Made by a program: the position numbers and the translations under genes. Below are positions 26,627 through 36,255 of a DNA stretch of 64,000 nucleotides, in pieces. Under the pieces are notes generated by a model that was given only the letters and a program-made list of their open reading frames with translations, made no database searches and was not told the origin of the DNA. Within the stretch, counting starts at the first letter, position 1, and every line of letters begins with the position of its first letter. Origin of the DNA: an uncultured Prevotellaceae bacterium (GTDB taxonomy: Bacteria > Bacteroidota > Bacteroidia > Bacteroidales > Bacteroidaceae); contig ONHN01000005.1 of the NCBI GenBank assembly GCA_900317635.1, positions 1-64,000 of the forward strand, given 5' to 3'.

Positions 26627-26812
26627 GAGGAAAATTGTTTTTCTTCATGAGGAAAATCATTTTTCTTCATGAGGACAATCATTTTTCTTCATGAGGAAAA
26701 TCGTTTTTCTTCATGAGGAAAATCGTTTTTCTTCATGAGGAAAATTGTTTTTCTTCATGAGGAAAATCGTTTTTCTTCATGAGGAAAATTGTTTTCTTCA
26801 TGAGGAAAATGC
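26627..26812. repeat. Array D: eight 22-bp units with GAGGAAAA / TTTTTCTTC boxes
   Basis: Units start at 26627, 26649, 26671, 26693, 26715, 26737, 26759 and 26781 (the last is 21 bp), followed by a partial ninth. Each is GAGGAAAA + a variable triplet-like core (TCG, TTG or TCA) + TTTTTCTTC + AT; the two boxes are complementary apart from one G-T pair. Degenerate 22-bp units appear to extend left to 26583. No T-run terminator logic applies. It lies between the YfcE gene and the LRR gene, both plus strand. Confidence 0.93.
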
Positions 26813-26892
26813 ATATATAACACGTAACAGCCGCACTTACAAGGTGATTGTTTTCCTGTAAAAGTTGGCAGACATCCCTAAAAAAATTCTTC

Positions 26893-27002
26893 GTGTCCGG
26901 TAAAAGTTGATACAAGCAACGAAAGAGTTAGTGTCTATTACTGTTTTGAGGATTTTTATTAGTGAGGGGCTTTCTGTCCCGTAGGCAACTTTTACCGGAC
27001 AC
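26893..27002. mobile_element. MITE-like element, 110 bp, GTGTCCGGTAAAAGTTG ends
   Basis: A perfect 17-bp inverted repeat, GTGTCCGGTAAAAGTTG (26893-26909) and its complement (26986-27002), bounds 76 bp without a coding frame. The same ends occur at 191-207 and at 58989-59232. Target-site duplication is not obvious. Likely a non-autonomous element mobilised by a transposase outside the window. Confidence 0.75.
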
Positions 27003-27024
27003 CAATATAAATAATCAAGAAAAA

Positions 27025-27070
27025 ACTAACAAAATTTGTGTTGTTAGTGGCTTTCCGCTTATTGTTAGTG
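27025..27070. promoter_or_regulatory. Operator-like repeats before the LRR gene
   Basis: ACTAACAA (27025-27032) and TTGTTAGT (27041-27048) form an 8-bp perfect inverted repeat; TTGTTAGTG recurs at 27062-27070, exactly 21 bp after the first copy. The two direct copies sit just upstream of the -7 element at 27091, a good place for a regulator. Confidence 0.5.
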
Positions 27071-27090
27071 ATTGTATAATAATTCTACCC

Positions 27091-27098
27091 TATATTTG
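27091..27098 (+). promoter_or_regulatory. Predicted -7 element for the LRR surface protein gene
   Basis: TATATTTG fits TAnnTTTG, with TTG at 27072-27074 upstream (16-bp gap, shorter than the usual 19). The untranslated leader would be about 120 bases. Confidence 0.55.
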
Positions 27099-27222
27099 CG
27101 GCGAAAAAAGAAATGGCGTACGTCCGTCATTAGAGCGCATGGATAGCTTGAAAGAAACATGAGAGATAAATAAGAATAGTAAAATGAATGTTTCACTAAC
27201 TATAATCAAACCATAACGGACT

Positions 27223-28671
27223 ATGAAAAAGATTTTAACCACCCCTTTTGCCGTGTTATCAAAGATGAAAACAAGACTTTTCTTCACCATCCTGCTCATA
27301 GCAGGCAGCTTCAACGCGGCCACAGCACAAAACTTTTATTTCTCTGATGTGTCCGACACCGAGGCCTTTCTTATCCCCATCAAACACAAGCATTGGCATG
27401 GTGAACAGGAAGTGGACGCCCACTGCCACACCTATAAAGGCAACATCGTCATTCCATCCGAAACGCCCAAAGGTAAGAAGGTAAAGGGCATTTTCGCTGA
27501 GTGCTTCATCGACTGCGACATTACCTCTATCGTCATCCCCGCCAGCGTCGATACAGTGGGCTACATGGCCTTTGCTGGTTGCCGAAACTTGCGGAAAGTG
27601 ACAATTGAAGACGCCGACACGGAGCTACGGCTCTACGGCTCGTATGGCAACAGCTACTGCACCCTCAGCGGCGGATGGGGCGAGGGTGCCTACGAGGAGG
27701 TATATATAGGCCGCAACTACGGCAATATGGGCGACTGCCAAACGTTCCGCAGTGATGCGCTGAAGAAGGTAACCATCGGCCCGAAGGTGACGTTCGTCCC
27801 CCGAGGTGCATTCCGCGACAATCCAAATTTGGAAGAAGTGGAGTTTCTCTCTAACGAAGCTATTGACAGCATAGCCGAAAGAGCTTTCTACAACTGCCCC
27901 GCCCTGACGAGCATCCAACTCCCCAGCAGCGTCAAGGTGATGGGCAGGTATGTATTCGAGCGTTGCACTGGCCTCCAACAGGTTACCCTGCCCACTTCGC
28001 TCTCTATCATCCCTCAAGAAACGTTCAGGCAATGTACCGCCTTAACCGATATCACCATTCCGGCAAACATAGATAGCATACAAGCAGGTACGTTTTATCT
28101 ATGCAGCGGACTGAAGAGCATATTCATTGCCGATGGCTCTAAGCCCCTGCGCTTGGAAGGGCATAGCAACAACTGCCTCTTCCAGTGGTCGCCGCTTGAG
28201 ACGATATATGTGGGCCGCAACATCCATCTTTGGGGCGGTCATCATCCGTTTTCAAACGCACCCGCTAAAGCGCTGGTCATTGGCCCAGAGGTGACGGAGA
28301 TATGGGAATGCACCTACGGCGATTTGAAGCACGTGACGGACGTGTATTCCCACGCCGCCGAACCGCCCGTATGCCAACCCAACGTGTTCAATTATGGTTT
28401 CGACCTTCGCACGCAGGCCACGCTGCATGTAGCCCCCAAGAGCCTTAGCGCCTATAAGAAAGCCGAGGAGTGGAAGGAGTTCTTCAAGTTCGACCCTGAA
28501 GGCTGCAACCTCAATGGCGACAACGAAGTGAACGTGGGCGACGTGACAATGCTCGTCAACATGATACTCGGCAAAGTAGAGAGTACAGACGTCGATGCCG
28601 ACCTCAACCAGGACGGCAGCGTGAACGTGGGCGACGTAACGATGCTCATTAACATCATTTTGGGGAAATAA
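27223..28671 (+). CDS. BspA-type leucine-rich repeat surface protein with dockerin-like repeats
   Basis: 482 residues. Signal sequence ending SFNAATAQ; a second in-frame ATG at 27265 (MKTRLFF) gives a more standard signal peptide and may be the true start. Residues about 70-430 hold LRR_5-type repeats (for example IDSIAERAFYNCPALTSIQL, VFERCTGLQQVTLP). The C-terminus has two dockerin type I-like calcium repeats (LNGDNEVNVGDVTMLV and LNQDGSVNVGDVTMLI). Such proteins are surface adhesins in oral and gut Bacteroidales; binding partner unknown. It is monocistronic, with a shared terminator downstream. Confidence 0.85.
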   Translation: MKKILTTPFAVLSKMKTRLFFTILLIAGSFNAATAQNFYFSDVSDTEAFLIPIKHKHWHGEQEVDAHCHTYKGNIVIPSETPKGKKVKGIFAECFIDCDITSIVIPASVDTVGYMAFAGCRNLRKVTIEDADTELRLYGSYGNSYCTLSGGWGEGAYEEVYIGRNYGNMGDCQTFRSDALKKVTIGPKVTFVPRGAFRDNPNLEEVEFLSNEAIDSIAERAFYNCPALTSIQLPSSVKVMGRYVFERCTGLQQVTLPTSLSIIPQETFRQCTALTDITIPANIDSIQAGTFYLCSGLKSIFIADGSKPLRLEGHSNNCLFQWSPLETIYVGRNIHLWGGHHPFSNAPAKALVIGPEVTEIWECTYGDLKHVTDVYSHAAEPPVCQPNVFNYGFDLRTQATLHVAPKSLSAYKKAEEWKEFFKFDPEGCNLNGDNEVNVGDVTMLVNMILGKVESTDVDADLNQDGSVNVGDVTMLINIILGK

Positions 28672-28800
28672 GGGCTGATGACGATTGAAGGCCCGCTTGT
28701 TATAGATATGTTGCACCTACCACCGCGCCCCATCCTCCGCACGGCTTTTCCCGCTCCCGCAGTGTGCGCGTAGGGGCATATAGAGAAAAGGAGGACAAAA

Positions 28801-28835
28801 GCCGGCGACCACCTCTTTGTGGCCGCCGGCATTTT
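28801..28835. terminator. Bidirectional terminator between LRR and kelch-AraC genes
   Basis: GCCGGCG (28801-28807) pairs with CGCCGGC (28824-28830), extended by CCAC/GTGG. ATTTTG follows on the plus strand and the preceding AAAA gives a T run on the minus strand. It lies between convergent genes. Confidence 0.85.
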
Positions 28836-28861
28836 GTATATCATCAGTAAGGCGCAAGTGC

Positions 28862-30607
28862 TCAGAATTCTGTCGGTTCTTTATCGCCTTCATCCTCACG
28901 TAGCTCTGCTTGTTCGCTGCCGCCTTGTGCCGCATATTCGCCTGGTGTCATACCCGTCAGCGCCTTGAACGTGCGGAAGAACGACACCTCATTGTTGAAA
29001 CCGGCTTCGAAGTAGAGCGAACCTATCTTCGTTGCGGGCTGTTCGCGGAGGATGCGCTTGGCGTAGTCGATGCGGTAGCCGTTTACGAAGCGCGATAAGG
29101 TTTGGCCTCGCACAGCCATGACGCTGTTACTCAGTGTGCGACTGTCTATCCCTAACAACTTCGCCACATCGCCTATGCGTAGCTTGCTGTCTAAGTAAAG
29201 CCGCTCGGTCTCCATCAGCCGACTAAGCTGGCGCACATACTCCTCCTGCTCCGCTGGCATAGCAGCGGAAACGGGCTGTGGGCTGAGGTCGGCCTCCGCA
29301 CCCGTAGTCACCGCCTTTCGCTTTCTGCGACGGGCATTGAGCACCAGGACGATGGCGCAAAGCATGACTAATGCAGCCCCAACAGCTGCCGCCCACCGCC
29401 ATGAGCCGTACCAAGCCGCAGTCGGTCTGCCGCTTCCTACGCGCAACAGGACCACTCCGCCGTGCGGAGCGAAGTTTGTGTCGGTTATGCCGCCTGCTAC
29501 AATCAAGTCGCCATCCTCCGTCAGTAGGGCTGAACCCTGTCCCACGTCTGTGTGTGGCGAGGTGTAGTAGAGCGTCAGCGGCGCGGCACCCCCGTCACGA
29601 GCCTGGCCATATTCCACGCACACCACATACAGCCGACCTTCGTCATCAAGGCCTATGAGGTAGCCCTTATCAACTTGGCGGTCGGTAATTACGGGTGTGA
29701 AATAACTGATGCGGTGGCCGCCGCGCTGCATCGGCACAGCCACAGTCGTGGGCAGCAGTTCGAAACGTCCGCCCCGCACGCGGGCTATGGCCCACTGTCC
29801 GTCCTGCTTGCGTTCCACGGGAAAAAGGTAAGCGTAGTCGCCAGCCGCATCGTTGCCAATGAACCCCACGTCGTAAGGGTGCTCCTCTATGAGGTGGGGG
29901 ATGCGCCAAGCCGTGAACAGCGGCGAGGTAAAGGCCTCACCATGCAAGCGGTCAATCACCAAGGTGTCGAAGGCTTCGTCACGCGAACTGGTGCCGCTCA
30001 CGATGAGGGCATCCGTCGCAGAGGTGCGGAAGATGAAAGGGCGCGCGCGGTTGGCGGACACGCCTTTTGCAGGGCCAAAGATGTTGGAATTGCTGAAACA
30101 CTCGATGCCGTCCTCAGTGTACCAGTTGCCTGTGATATACACTTTCCCGCTGTCCATCTCCACGGCGGAGGCAAAGCAGCGCTTGCGGTCTAAACACCCA
30201 AAACCTTCGAAATGGTGTGTGCGAGAGTCGTAAAGCTCCACGCTGAACGTTTGGCCGATGCCTAAGTTCTGTTCGCAACCGCCGCCTATCATTACCTTGC
30301 CCGAACGCAGGGGCACGCTAAAGCCGAAGTCGTGCTTATACACCGTCTGCATCAGCCGCCAAACCCCACCACTGTAACGCTCGGCAGTCGGCGTAGGCAC
30401 GAAACCCGACGTATGACCGCCCACAACCACCAGCTCTCCATCGGCGATGAACGCCGAATGGCCCGCGCGCGGCACGTTCAGGCTCGGCAACTGCTCCGAG
30501 GCAATCTTTTTCTCAGGGCAACGCACGGCCTGACCGCTACCCGTAACAGGCAACAGCAGCAATAGGAAAAATGCAAAGAACTTATAAACGTTAACGATCC
30601 GTAGCAT
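28862..30607 (-). CDS. Membrane-tethered kelch-repeat AraC family regulator
   Basis: 581 residues from ATG 30607. N-terminal signal/anchor (FFAFFLLLLLPVTGSGQA), then a periplasmic beta-propeller of kelch-like repeats (GHSAFIADGELVVVGGHTSG, SGKVMIGGGCEQN, DSGKVYITGNWY, DGDLIVAGGITDT), one membrane helix (WRWAAAVGAALVMLCAIVLVL) and a cytoplasmic AraC/XylS helix-turn-helix pair (LGIDSRTLSNSVMAVRG, SLYFEAGFNNEVSFFRTFKA). It probably senses a periplasmic ligand and controls genes directly. No kinase domain is seen, unlike hybrid two-component systems. It follows mutS by 31 bp. Confidence 0.85.
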   Translation of the reverse strand: MLRIVNVYKFFAFFLLLLLPVTGSGQAVRCPEKKIASEQLPSLNVPRAGHSAFIADGELVVVGGHTSGFVPTPTAERYSGGVWRLMQTVYKHDFGFSVPLRSGKVMIGGGCEQNLGIGQTFSVELYDSRTHHFEGFGCLDRKRCFASAVEMDSGKVYITGNWYTEDGIECFSNSNIFGPAKGVSANRARPFIFRTSATDALIVSGTSSRDEAFDTLVIDRLHGEAFTSPLFTAWRIPHLIEEHPYDVGFIGNDAAGDYAYLFPVERKQDGQWAIARVRGGRFELLPTTVAVPMQRGGHRISYFTPVITDRQVDKGYLIGLDDEGRLYVVCVEYGQARDGGAAPLTLYYTSPHTDVGQGSALLTEDGDLIVAGGITDTNFAPHGGVVLLRVGSGRPTAAWYGSWRWAAAVGAALVMLCAIVLVLNARRRKRKAVTTGAEADLSPQPVSAAMPAEQEEYVRQLSRLMETERLYLDSKLRIGDVAKLLGIDSRTLSNSVMAVRGQTLSRFVNGYRIDYAKRILREQPATKIGSLYFEAGFNNEVSFFRTFKALTGMTPGEYAAQGGSEQAELREDEGDKEPTEF

Positions 30608-30638
30608 GAGAATTGACAATAAACGAAGGGCGCCCCTG

Positions 30639-33251
30639 CTACCCGCCCACAATCTTCTTTATCTCAGCCAGCTTATTGAGGGCTTCGAGGGGTGTGAGGT
30701 TGTTGGGGTCGAGGCCAAGAATTTGGTCGCGCACCTGCGAGAGGACGGGGTCGTCGAGCTGGAAGATGCTGAGCTGTGTAGCGGAAGCGGCACCGTTGGC
30801 GGCGGCCTCCATGTCGGGCTTCACAGCTCCTTTGGCGGCACTGGCTTCGAGGTCGCGCAACACCTGTTCGGCACGTTTCACGATGGAGGACGGCATGCCG
30901 GCGATGCGCGCCACGTGGATGCCGAAGGAGTGTTCGGAGCCTCCAGGGGCCAGCTTGCGCAGGAAGACCACGCGCCCGTCGGTTTCGCGCACCGAGACGT
31001 TCCAGTTTTTAATGCGCGCAAAGTGGCGCGCCATCTCGTTGAGTTCGTGGTAGTGGGTAGCAAAGAGCGTGCGGGCGTGGGCTCGCGGATTTTCGTGCAG
31101 GTGCTCCACGATGGCCCAGGCGATGGAGATGCCGTCGTAGGTGCTCGTGCCGCGTCCCAGCTCGTCGAAGAGGACGAGGCTGCGCGGCGTGAGGTTGTTC
31201 ATGATGTTGGCCGCCTCGTTCATCTCTACCATAAACGTACTCTCGCCCACGCTGATATTGTCCGATGCCCCAACGCGCGTGAAGATTTTGTCCGTCAGGC
31301 CGATGCGCGCGCTGTCGGCTGGCACGAAGGAGCCCACTTGCGCCATGAGGCATATCAAGGCCGTCTGGCGCAGCAGCGCGCTCTTACCCGCCATGTTCGG
31401 CCCCGTGATGATGACGATTTGCTGGTGCTCGTCGTCGAGCAGAATGTCGTTAGGCACGTACTCCTCGCCCGGCGGCATTTGCGTCTCAATGACGGGATGA
31501 CGGCCAGCACGGATGTCGATGGTCAGGCTCTCGTCCACCTCGGGTCGCACGTAGCGCCCTTCGCGGGCGGCCTCGCTGAGCGAGTAGAGGCAGTCGAGCG
31601 ACGAAAGGGCGGCGGCATCGGCCTGCAAGAGTTGCACGTACTGCGTGGCAAACGTCAGCAGCTCGGCATAAATCTGTGCCTCAAGGGCCAGTATCTTGTC
31701 CTCGGCGCCAAGGATTTTTTCTTCGTATTCCTTCAGTTCCTGCGTTACGTAGCGCTCGGCCTGTGTCAGCGTCTGCTTGCGTATCCACTCCGCTGGCACC
31801 TGATCCTTGTAGGCGTTGCGCACTTCGAGGTAGTAGCCAAAAACGTTGTTGAAGCCTATCTTCAGGCTCTGAATGCCCGTGGCGGCTATTTCGCGCTCCA
31901 CGATTTGCTGCAAGTAGTCCTTGCCCGAAGTAGAGATGGTGCGCAACGTGTCGAGCTCAGCGTTGACGCCCTGGGCTATGACGCCGCCCTTTGCCAGCGT
32001 GGCGGGCGGGTCGAGGCGCAGGTCGTGGGCCAAGCGGTCGCGCAATTGTTGGCAGGGGTCGAGGCGAGCACCTAAGCGCTTCAGCGAGGCGTCGTCGGAG
32101 GCGGCACAAAGGGCCTTCAAACGTCCGATGCTCTCCAGGGCGAAGCGCAGCTGCTGTAAGTCACGCGGCATGGCGCGCCCCACGGCCACCTTCGACACGA
32201 TGCGCTCCAGGTCGCCTATGCGCGTGAGTTCCTCTTCGCACACCTCGCGCAGGTCGGGCTGGCGGAAGAAGAGTTCCACGCCGTCCTGCCGCTCGGTGAT
32301 GTCGGCCGTGCGGCGCAGCGGGAACAGCAGCCAACGGCGCAGCAAGCGACCGCCCATGGGCGTCAGTGTGTGGTCCAGCACGTCGAAGAGCGAACGCCCG
32401 TCGGCGGCCATCGGTTCGATGAGCTCAAGGTTGCGAATGGTAAAACGGTCGAGGCGCACATAGTGCTCTTCCTCGATGCGACTGATGCGCGTGATGTGGC
32501 TCGTGCGCGTGTGTTGCGTCAGCTCGAGGTAGCACAGGATGGCTCCAGCCGCTACGAGGCCGTCCTTGAGGTGGTCAACGCCAAAGCCTTTCAGGTTTTT
32601 CACGCCAAACTGCCGCCGCAGTTTCTCCGTGGCCGTAGGCAGCGTAAAGGCCCAGTCGTCCAACTCGAAGAAGAAACCGCGCTGGCCGAAGAGTTCCTCC
32701 GTGCGCTCGCGCTTGCCTCGCAGGACAAGGATCTCCTTTGGCGCGAACGACGAAAGGAGCTTGTCGATGTATTCCGTAGGGCCTTCGGCCAAGAGGAATT
32801 CGCCCGTTGAGATGTCGAGCAAGGAGAAGCCGATGGCGGACGGCCCGTAGTGGAGGGCGCAGAGGAAGTTGTTTTCGCGACTGCTAAGCGCATTGTCGCC
32901 CAGGACAACGCCTGGCGTAACGAGCTCCGTTATGCCGCGCTTGACGAGTTTCTTTGTCAGCTTGGGGTCTTCAAGCTGGTCGCAGATAGCCACGCGGTGA
33001 CCTGCGCGCACAAGTCGCGGCAGGTAGGTGTCGAGGGCGTGATGCGGAAATCCCGCCATTTCTATCTCGCCCGTGCGGCCCTTGTTGTTGCGGTGCGTCA
33101 GCGTAATGCCCAAGATGCGCGCCGCCGTGACGGCGTCTTCTTGATAGGTCTCGTAAAAGTCGCCGCAACGGAACAGTAGCACTGCATCGGGATGTTTCGC
33201 CTTCAGGTCGCGAAACTGCCGCATCATCGGCGTGAGCTCGTCTTTTGCCAT
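30639..33251 (-). CDS. mutS: DNA mismatch repair protein MutS
   Basis: 870 residues from ATG 33251 (an upstream in-frame start adds 18 non-homologous residues). It binds mismatches and recruits MutL. The N-terminal mismatch motif is [11 protein letters not shown] (Phe-X-Glu), then the connector, core and clamp, and the C-terminal ABC ATPase with Walker [36 protein letters not shown], the [12 protein letters not shown]alker B and HYHELN. The KITE-like tail is not distinct. It precedes the kelch-AraC gene with a 31-bp gap, so the two may be cotranscribed, an odd pairing with no evident functional link. Confidence 0.97.
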   Translation of the reverse strand: MAKDELTPMMRQFRDLKAKHPDAVLLFRCGDFYETYQEDAVTAARILGITLTHRNNKGRTGEIEMAGFPHHALDTYLPRLVRAGHRVAICDQLEDPKLTKKLVKRGITELVTPGVVLGDNALSSRENNFLCALHYGPSAIGFSLLDISTGEFLLAEGPTEYIDKLLSSFAPKEILVLRGKRERTEELFGQRGFFFELDDWAFTLPTATEKLRRQFGVKNLKGFGVDHLKDGLVAAGAILCYLELTQHTRTSHITRISRIEEEHYVRLDRFTIRNLELIEPMAADGRSLFDVLDHTLTPMGGRLLRRWLLFPLRRTADITERQDGVELFFRQPDLREVCEEELTRIGDLERIVSKVAVGRAMPRDLQQLRFALESIGRLKALCAASDDASLKRLGARLDPCQQLRDRLAHDLRLDPPATLAKGGVIAQGVNAELDTLRTISTSGKDYLQQIVEREIAATGIQSLKIGFNNVFGYYLEVRNAYKDQVPAEWIRKQTLTQAERYVTQELKEYEEKILGAEDKILALEAQIYAELLTFATQYVQLLQADAAALSSLDCLYSLSEAAREGRYVRPEVDESLTIDIRAGRHPVIETQMPPGEEYVPNDILLDDEHQQIVIITGPNMAGKSALLRQTALICLMAQVGSFVPADSARIGLTDKIFTRVGASDNISVGESTFMVEMNEAANIMNNLTPRSLVLFDELGRGTSTYDGISIAWAIVEHLHENPRAHARTLFATHYHELNEMARHFARIKNWNVSVRETDGRVVFLRKLAPGGSEHSFGIHVARIAGMPSSIVKRAEQVLRDLEASAAKGAVKPDMEAAANGAASATQLSIFQLDDPVLSQVRDQILGLDPNNLTPLEALNKLAEIKKIVGG

Positions 33252-33378
33252 AAGCTTTCGTGGTTGTTCGGAGAGCAAAGGTAGTGATTTCTGCGCACTC
33301 TCCAAAACATTTTTAGCTCGAAGCTAAGAGATTGTCCTAAGCCAAGGCACCAATTCCATGCCCGCATGAAATTTCGTC

Positions 33379-33480
33379 CACCCCCGCCAGCAAACCCACT
33401 TCGCGGGCTTCCGCGAAATGCTGTCAGCCCACGCCTTGAGCCTGTCAGCCCACAAAAATTTCGGCGCACGCCACTTTTTG
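33379..33480. repeat. Degenerate 21-bp periodic stretch with TTCGCGG hairpin
   Basis: CTGTCAGCCCAC occurs at 33421 and 33442, exactly 21 bp apart. The preceding 21 bp contain a perfect TTCGCGG-GCTT-CCGCGAA hairpin (33400-33417). The rest of the 33252-33538 gap shows nothing else apart from a promoter-like octamer. A weak candidate member of the 21-22 bp array group. Confidence 0.45.
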
Positions 33481-33492
33481 GTAAAAAAGCTG

Positions 33493-33500
33493 TATCTTTA
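33493..33500 (+). promoter_or_regulatory. Predicted -7 element for the small secreted protein gene
   Basis: TATCTTTA differs from TAnnTTTG at the last base and lies 38 bp before the ATG at 33539. No standard -33. Confidence 0.4.
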
Positions 33501-33538
33501 CCGCCGAAAAAGACTCATCAAGAAAAACTCGAAACATT

Positions 33539-34036
33539 ATGAAAACGCTTAAAACCGCCTGCCTGCTCTTGCTCCTACTCGTGGCCATGCCGCTGTCTGC
33601 GCAGGTAGAAATCGACCAAAAAGCCCTGCTGGGTTCGTGGAAACTCAACAAGGCTCCCCTGGAACTGACCCTGAAGTTTGCCAAAGGCGGCAAGCTGGAA
33701 CAGAAAATGATTATCTCGAGTGCTGAGATGCAGGGAAGCATCCGCATGACCCTCACAGGAACGTGGGAGGCCGCTGCCGACAGCATCAGCATCGGCGTTG
33801 ACCCCGAAAGCATCGCCGTGAAGTACATGGGCCAAAACAGCCAATTTGGCGACATGGTGGAGCAAAGCTTCCGCGCTAACCGCGACAAGATGTTGGAACA
33901 ATTTGGAGGTAAAACGCAGGTGTTGCGCAACGTCATCGTGGCCGACGACCTGCTCATCTTCACCCAGCAAATCCCTGCCATCCCTGGCATGAGCGAAGCA
34001 CGAGAGGAAAAGGTAGTGATGACGCGCGAAAAGTAG
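33539..34036 (+). CDS. Secreted lipocalin-like (DUF4488-type) protein
   Basis: 165 residues. Signal peptide MKTLKTACLLLLLLVAMPLSAQ, then a compact beta-rich domain opening LLGSWKLNKAPLELTLKFAK (the Gly-X-Trp of lipocalin-like folds) with MTLTGTWEAAADSISIGV. Probably periplasmic or surface; it may bind a small hydrophobic ligand, but that is inference from the fold signature. The true family assignment is uncertain. It stands alone between mutS and the HhH protein gene, with a strong terminator. Confidence 0.65.
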   Translation: MKTLKTACLLLLLLVAMPLSAQVEIDQKALLGSWKLNKAPLELTLKFAKGGKLEQKMIISSAEMQGSIRMTLTGTWEAAADSISIGVDPESIAVKYMGQNSQFGDMVEQSFRANRDKMLEQFGGKTQVLRNVIVADDLLIFTQQIPAIPGMSEAREEKVVMTREK

Positions 34037-34073
34037 GCGCGAACACAGCACAGACCTTTCGGAAACGAGCAAC

Positions 34074-34108
34074 ACGCTTAGCGCACCTCTCTGCGCTAAG
34101 CGTTTTTT
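34074..34108 (+). terminator. Strong rho-independent terminator
   Basis: ACGCTTAGCGCA (34074-34085) and its exact complement (34092-34103), with a 6-base loop, are followed by a T run (34103-34108). It ends the small secreted protein gene. Confidence 0.95.
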
Positions 34109-34146
34109 ATGCAGCAAAAGGTGTCCCACTGAGCGCATGAGGCACA

Positions 34147-36213
34147 TCAAAACGTGAGCCGCACTTGCAGCGAGAGGTCTTGCTGCGTAGGGCCATCAAT
34201 CTGCTGAGGCCCAGAAGAAATATGGTCGCGGTTGAAATAGTGGAGCAAGCTATAGCGCAGACCTACCTGCACGTGCGAGAGCACTTTCCACTGTACCTGC
34301 AAGGCCGTGCGCCAGCCGTGATAGTAGAAAGCTGGCACCTGAAAACGATAGAGCAACTGCGGCTCGTAGGCATAGACGGCAGCGGCATAGGCATCGGTGA
34401 AAAAGAGGCCCGCAAACGCTGCCAACGAGAGCGTGGGGAGGGGCTTGTAGGTACTGCGCGCCGAAAGCATCCAACCGAATTGCGTTTGGGCTGTTTGCTT
34501 CTGCGCCGCCGTGAGGTCGAAAGCGGCGTGAAGCGTGTAGGCATCGCCGGCGTAGTTGGCCTGCAATCGGGCGCGATGCGTGCCGTTGTACTCCAATACG
34601 TCGGCATAGCCCGTAACGTTGTACTGGCGCGTCCTATAGCGGTAACGCAAGAGGACGTTAAACGCTTGCGTAAACGCGTAACGCCCTTCGGCAAAGAGCG
34701 TTAAGCAATTGGAGGCACTGTTGGCACGATAGACGGGCGCGGGGAAACGCGCAAAGTCGGCATAGGCGCGCAACTCCGTTCGGGCGAAGCCCGTGTATTT
34801 CAAGCCAACGAAACCACCCACTTCATTGGCCACACGGCTACCCGCCTGCACCGCCTGGCCGAAAGGAGCCACGAATCGCCTTGAGAAAGCCCGCTGCTGA
34901 ACGACGACGGAGAGTTCGTCGTCGGGACAGAGCGTCAGCGTGTTGCTCAGCGCGAGGTGGAACTGCTTGTCGGCAACCAGCTCGCCTTGCAACGTCCATC
35001 GGCGCTTCCCCACGCGGTAATGGGCCGAAAGGCCTACCGCCGTTTGTCCGCGCATATAGAACTGCGTGTAGGGTCGCTCATCGGGCGCAAGGGGCTTGGC
35101 ATAATGCGCCACGAAAGCACTGAGCCCTACCTGCCAGTCTTGCTGCAGGTAGCTCACGTCGGCCCCGCCCGCTACGCAGCCCACGGCATCCTTACGCTCG
35201 CGCTCGCGCTGCGTGCGGTGATAGCCGTCGGTCAAGAGCGTTCGCACGCTGTCGTTCTCCATACGCGCATCGAGCTTGCGATAGGAAACGAAAGCCGTCA
35301 GACGTACCGACCTCAGCCGCACGCTGCCCGCCGCGCCGCGAAAGAAGCGATTTTCCTCGGTTGATGTGTGTGGGCGCAACATGGCCGTCTGCGTCAGGCG
35401 TCCGTCGAGCAATTGGCTTACGCTACCGAAGAAAGAGCTGCCAAGCAAGAGGCCCTGACCCAGGTGCACGCGATAGTCGCCCAAGAGTACTACGTAGCGT
35501 CCTCGCTGCTGCCGATAGTGGGCAAAGAAGGCTGCATAGTCGTAAGGCCAATTGCCTTTAGCAGCAAAGGGTTCGCCTGCATCCTTGTCGAGGGTAAGCC
35601 CGTAGCGAAACTGCCGACCATAGCGATAGCGGTAGCGAAGCACGTTGGTGAGGCCGTTGCCCAAATAGACAAGGTTGGGGTTCGCAGTGAGTTCGTCTTC
35701 ACTATACGTCCTATAGCCTGCGCGGCGGTAGAGGGGCACGTCTAAGCGCGTTTCCACCTCGTATTTCCCGCCGAAGAGGAGGGTTTTAATGGGCACTTGC
35801 TTATTTAGCACGCTATCGGGCGGTGCCACGGAGAGGAAGAGGGGTAGGTAGCGGCGTTCGTAGTAGGAAAGCCCGCTGACGAACATCAGTTCGCCTAAGG
35901 TCCAATAGCCGCGTTTGCGCTGGCGATAGGCCAGCATGGAGTCGGCCTGGGCAGGCGATATAAAAGAAAGCGCAAGCAGTTGCTCGCGCGTTGCGGTATT
36001 GAGGTTTATCTTATTCTGCGCTTGTTCGTGCAAGCGCTCAAGGAGTTCTTCGTAGTCGGCTGTCAGGCCCTCTTCCTCGTCAGCCTCGGCTTCGGCATAG
36101 CGCTGGGCTATCATCTCGGCAAATTCCTCCCACGTAGCCTCTTTGCTTTGTGCATAAAGGCCTACGACAAGGACCCACAAGAGCGAAAGCCATGCAAACC
36201 GCCGAAGAGACAT
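34147..36213 (-). CDS. Helix-hairpin-helix/beta-barrel outer membrane protein
   Basis: 688 residues. Signal peptide MSLRRFAWLSLLWVLVVGLYAQ; residues about 30-120 hold two ComEA-like helix-hairpin-helix motifs (KINLNTATREQLLAL, LGELMFVSGLSYYERRYLPLF); the remainder is strand rich and ends in LSLQVRLTF, a terminal aromatic typical of outer membrane barrels. Such proteins are widespread in Bacteroidota and have no assigned function. It lies downstream of the pRiA4b-like gene. Confidence 0.75.
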   Translation of the reverse strand: MSLRRFAWLSLLWVLVVGLYAQSKEATWEEFAEMIAQRYAEAEADEEEGLTADYEELLERLHEQAQNKINLNTATREQLLALSFISPAQADSMLAYRQRKRGYWTLGELMFVSGLSYYERRYLPLFLSVAPPDSVLNKQVPIKTLLFGGKYEVETRLDVPLYRRAGYRTYSEDELTANPNLVYLGNGLTNVLRYRYRYGRQFRYGLTLDKDAGEPFAAKGNWPYDYAAFFAHYRQQRGRYVVLLGDYRVHLGQGLLLGSSFFGSVSQLLDGRLTQTAMLRPHTSTEENRFFRGAAGSVRLRSVRLTAFVSYRKLDARMENDSVRTLLTDGYHRTQRERERKDAVGCVAGGADVSYLQQDWQVGLSAFVAHYAKPLAPDERPYTQFYMRGQTAVGLSAHYRVGKRRWTLQGELVADKQFHLALSNTLTLCPDDELSVVVQQRAFSRRFVAPFGQAVQAGSRVANEVGGFVGLKYTGFARTELRAYADFARFPAPVYRANSASNCLTLFAEGRYAFTQAFNVLLRYRYRTRQYNVTGYADVLEYNGTHRARLQANYAGDAYTLHAAFDLTAAQKQTAQTQFGWMLSARSTYKPLPTLSLAAFAGLFFTDAYAAAVYAYEPQLLYRFQVPAFYYHGWRTALQVQWKVLSHVQVGLRYSLLHYFNRDHISSGPQQIDGPTQQDLSLQVRLTF

Positions 36214-36255
36214 AAGGCAAGAAGGAGAAAGCTTTAGCGCATGCGTGAAACGATG

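Noticed and set aside
30639..33305. Extended start of mutS at 33305
   Set aside because: The 18 extra codons are not MutS-like; the protein begins [13 protein letters not shown] at 33251, as homologues do.
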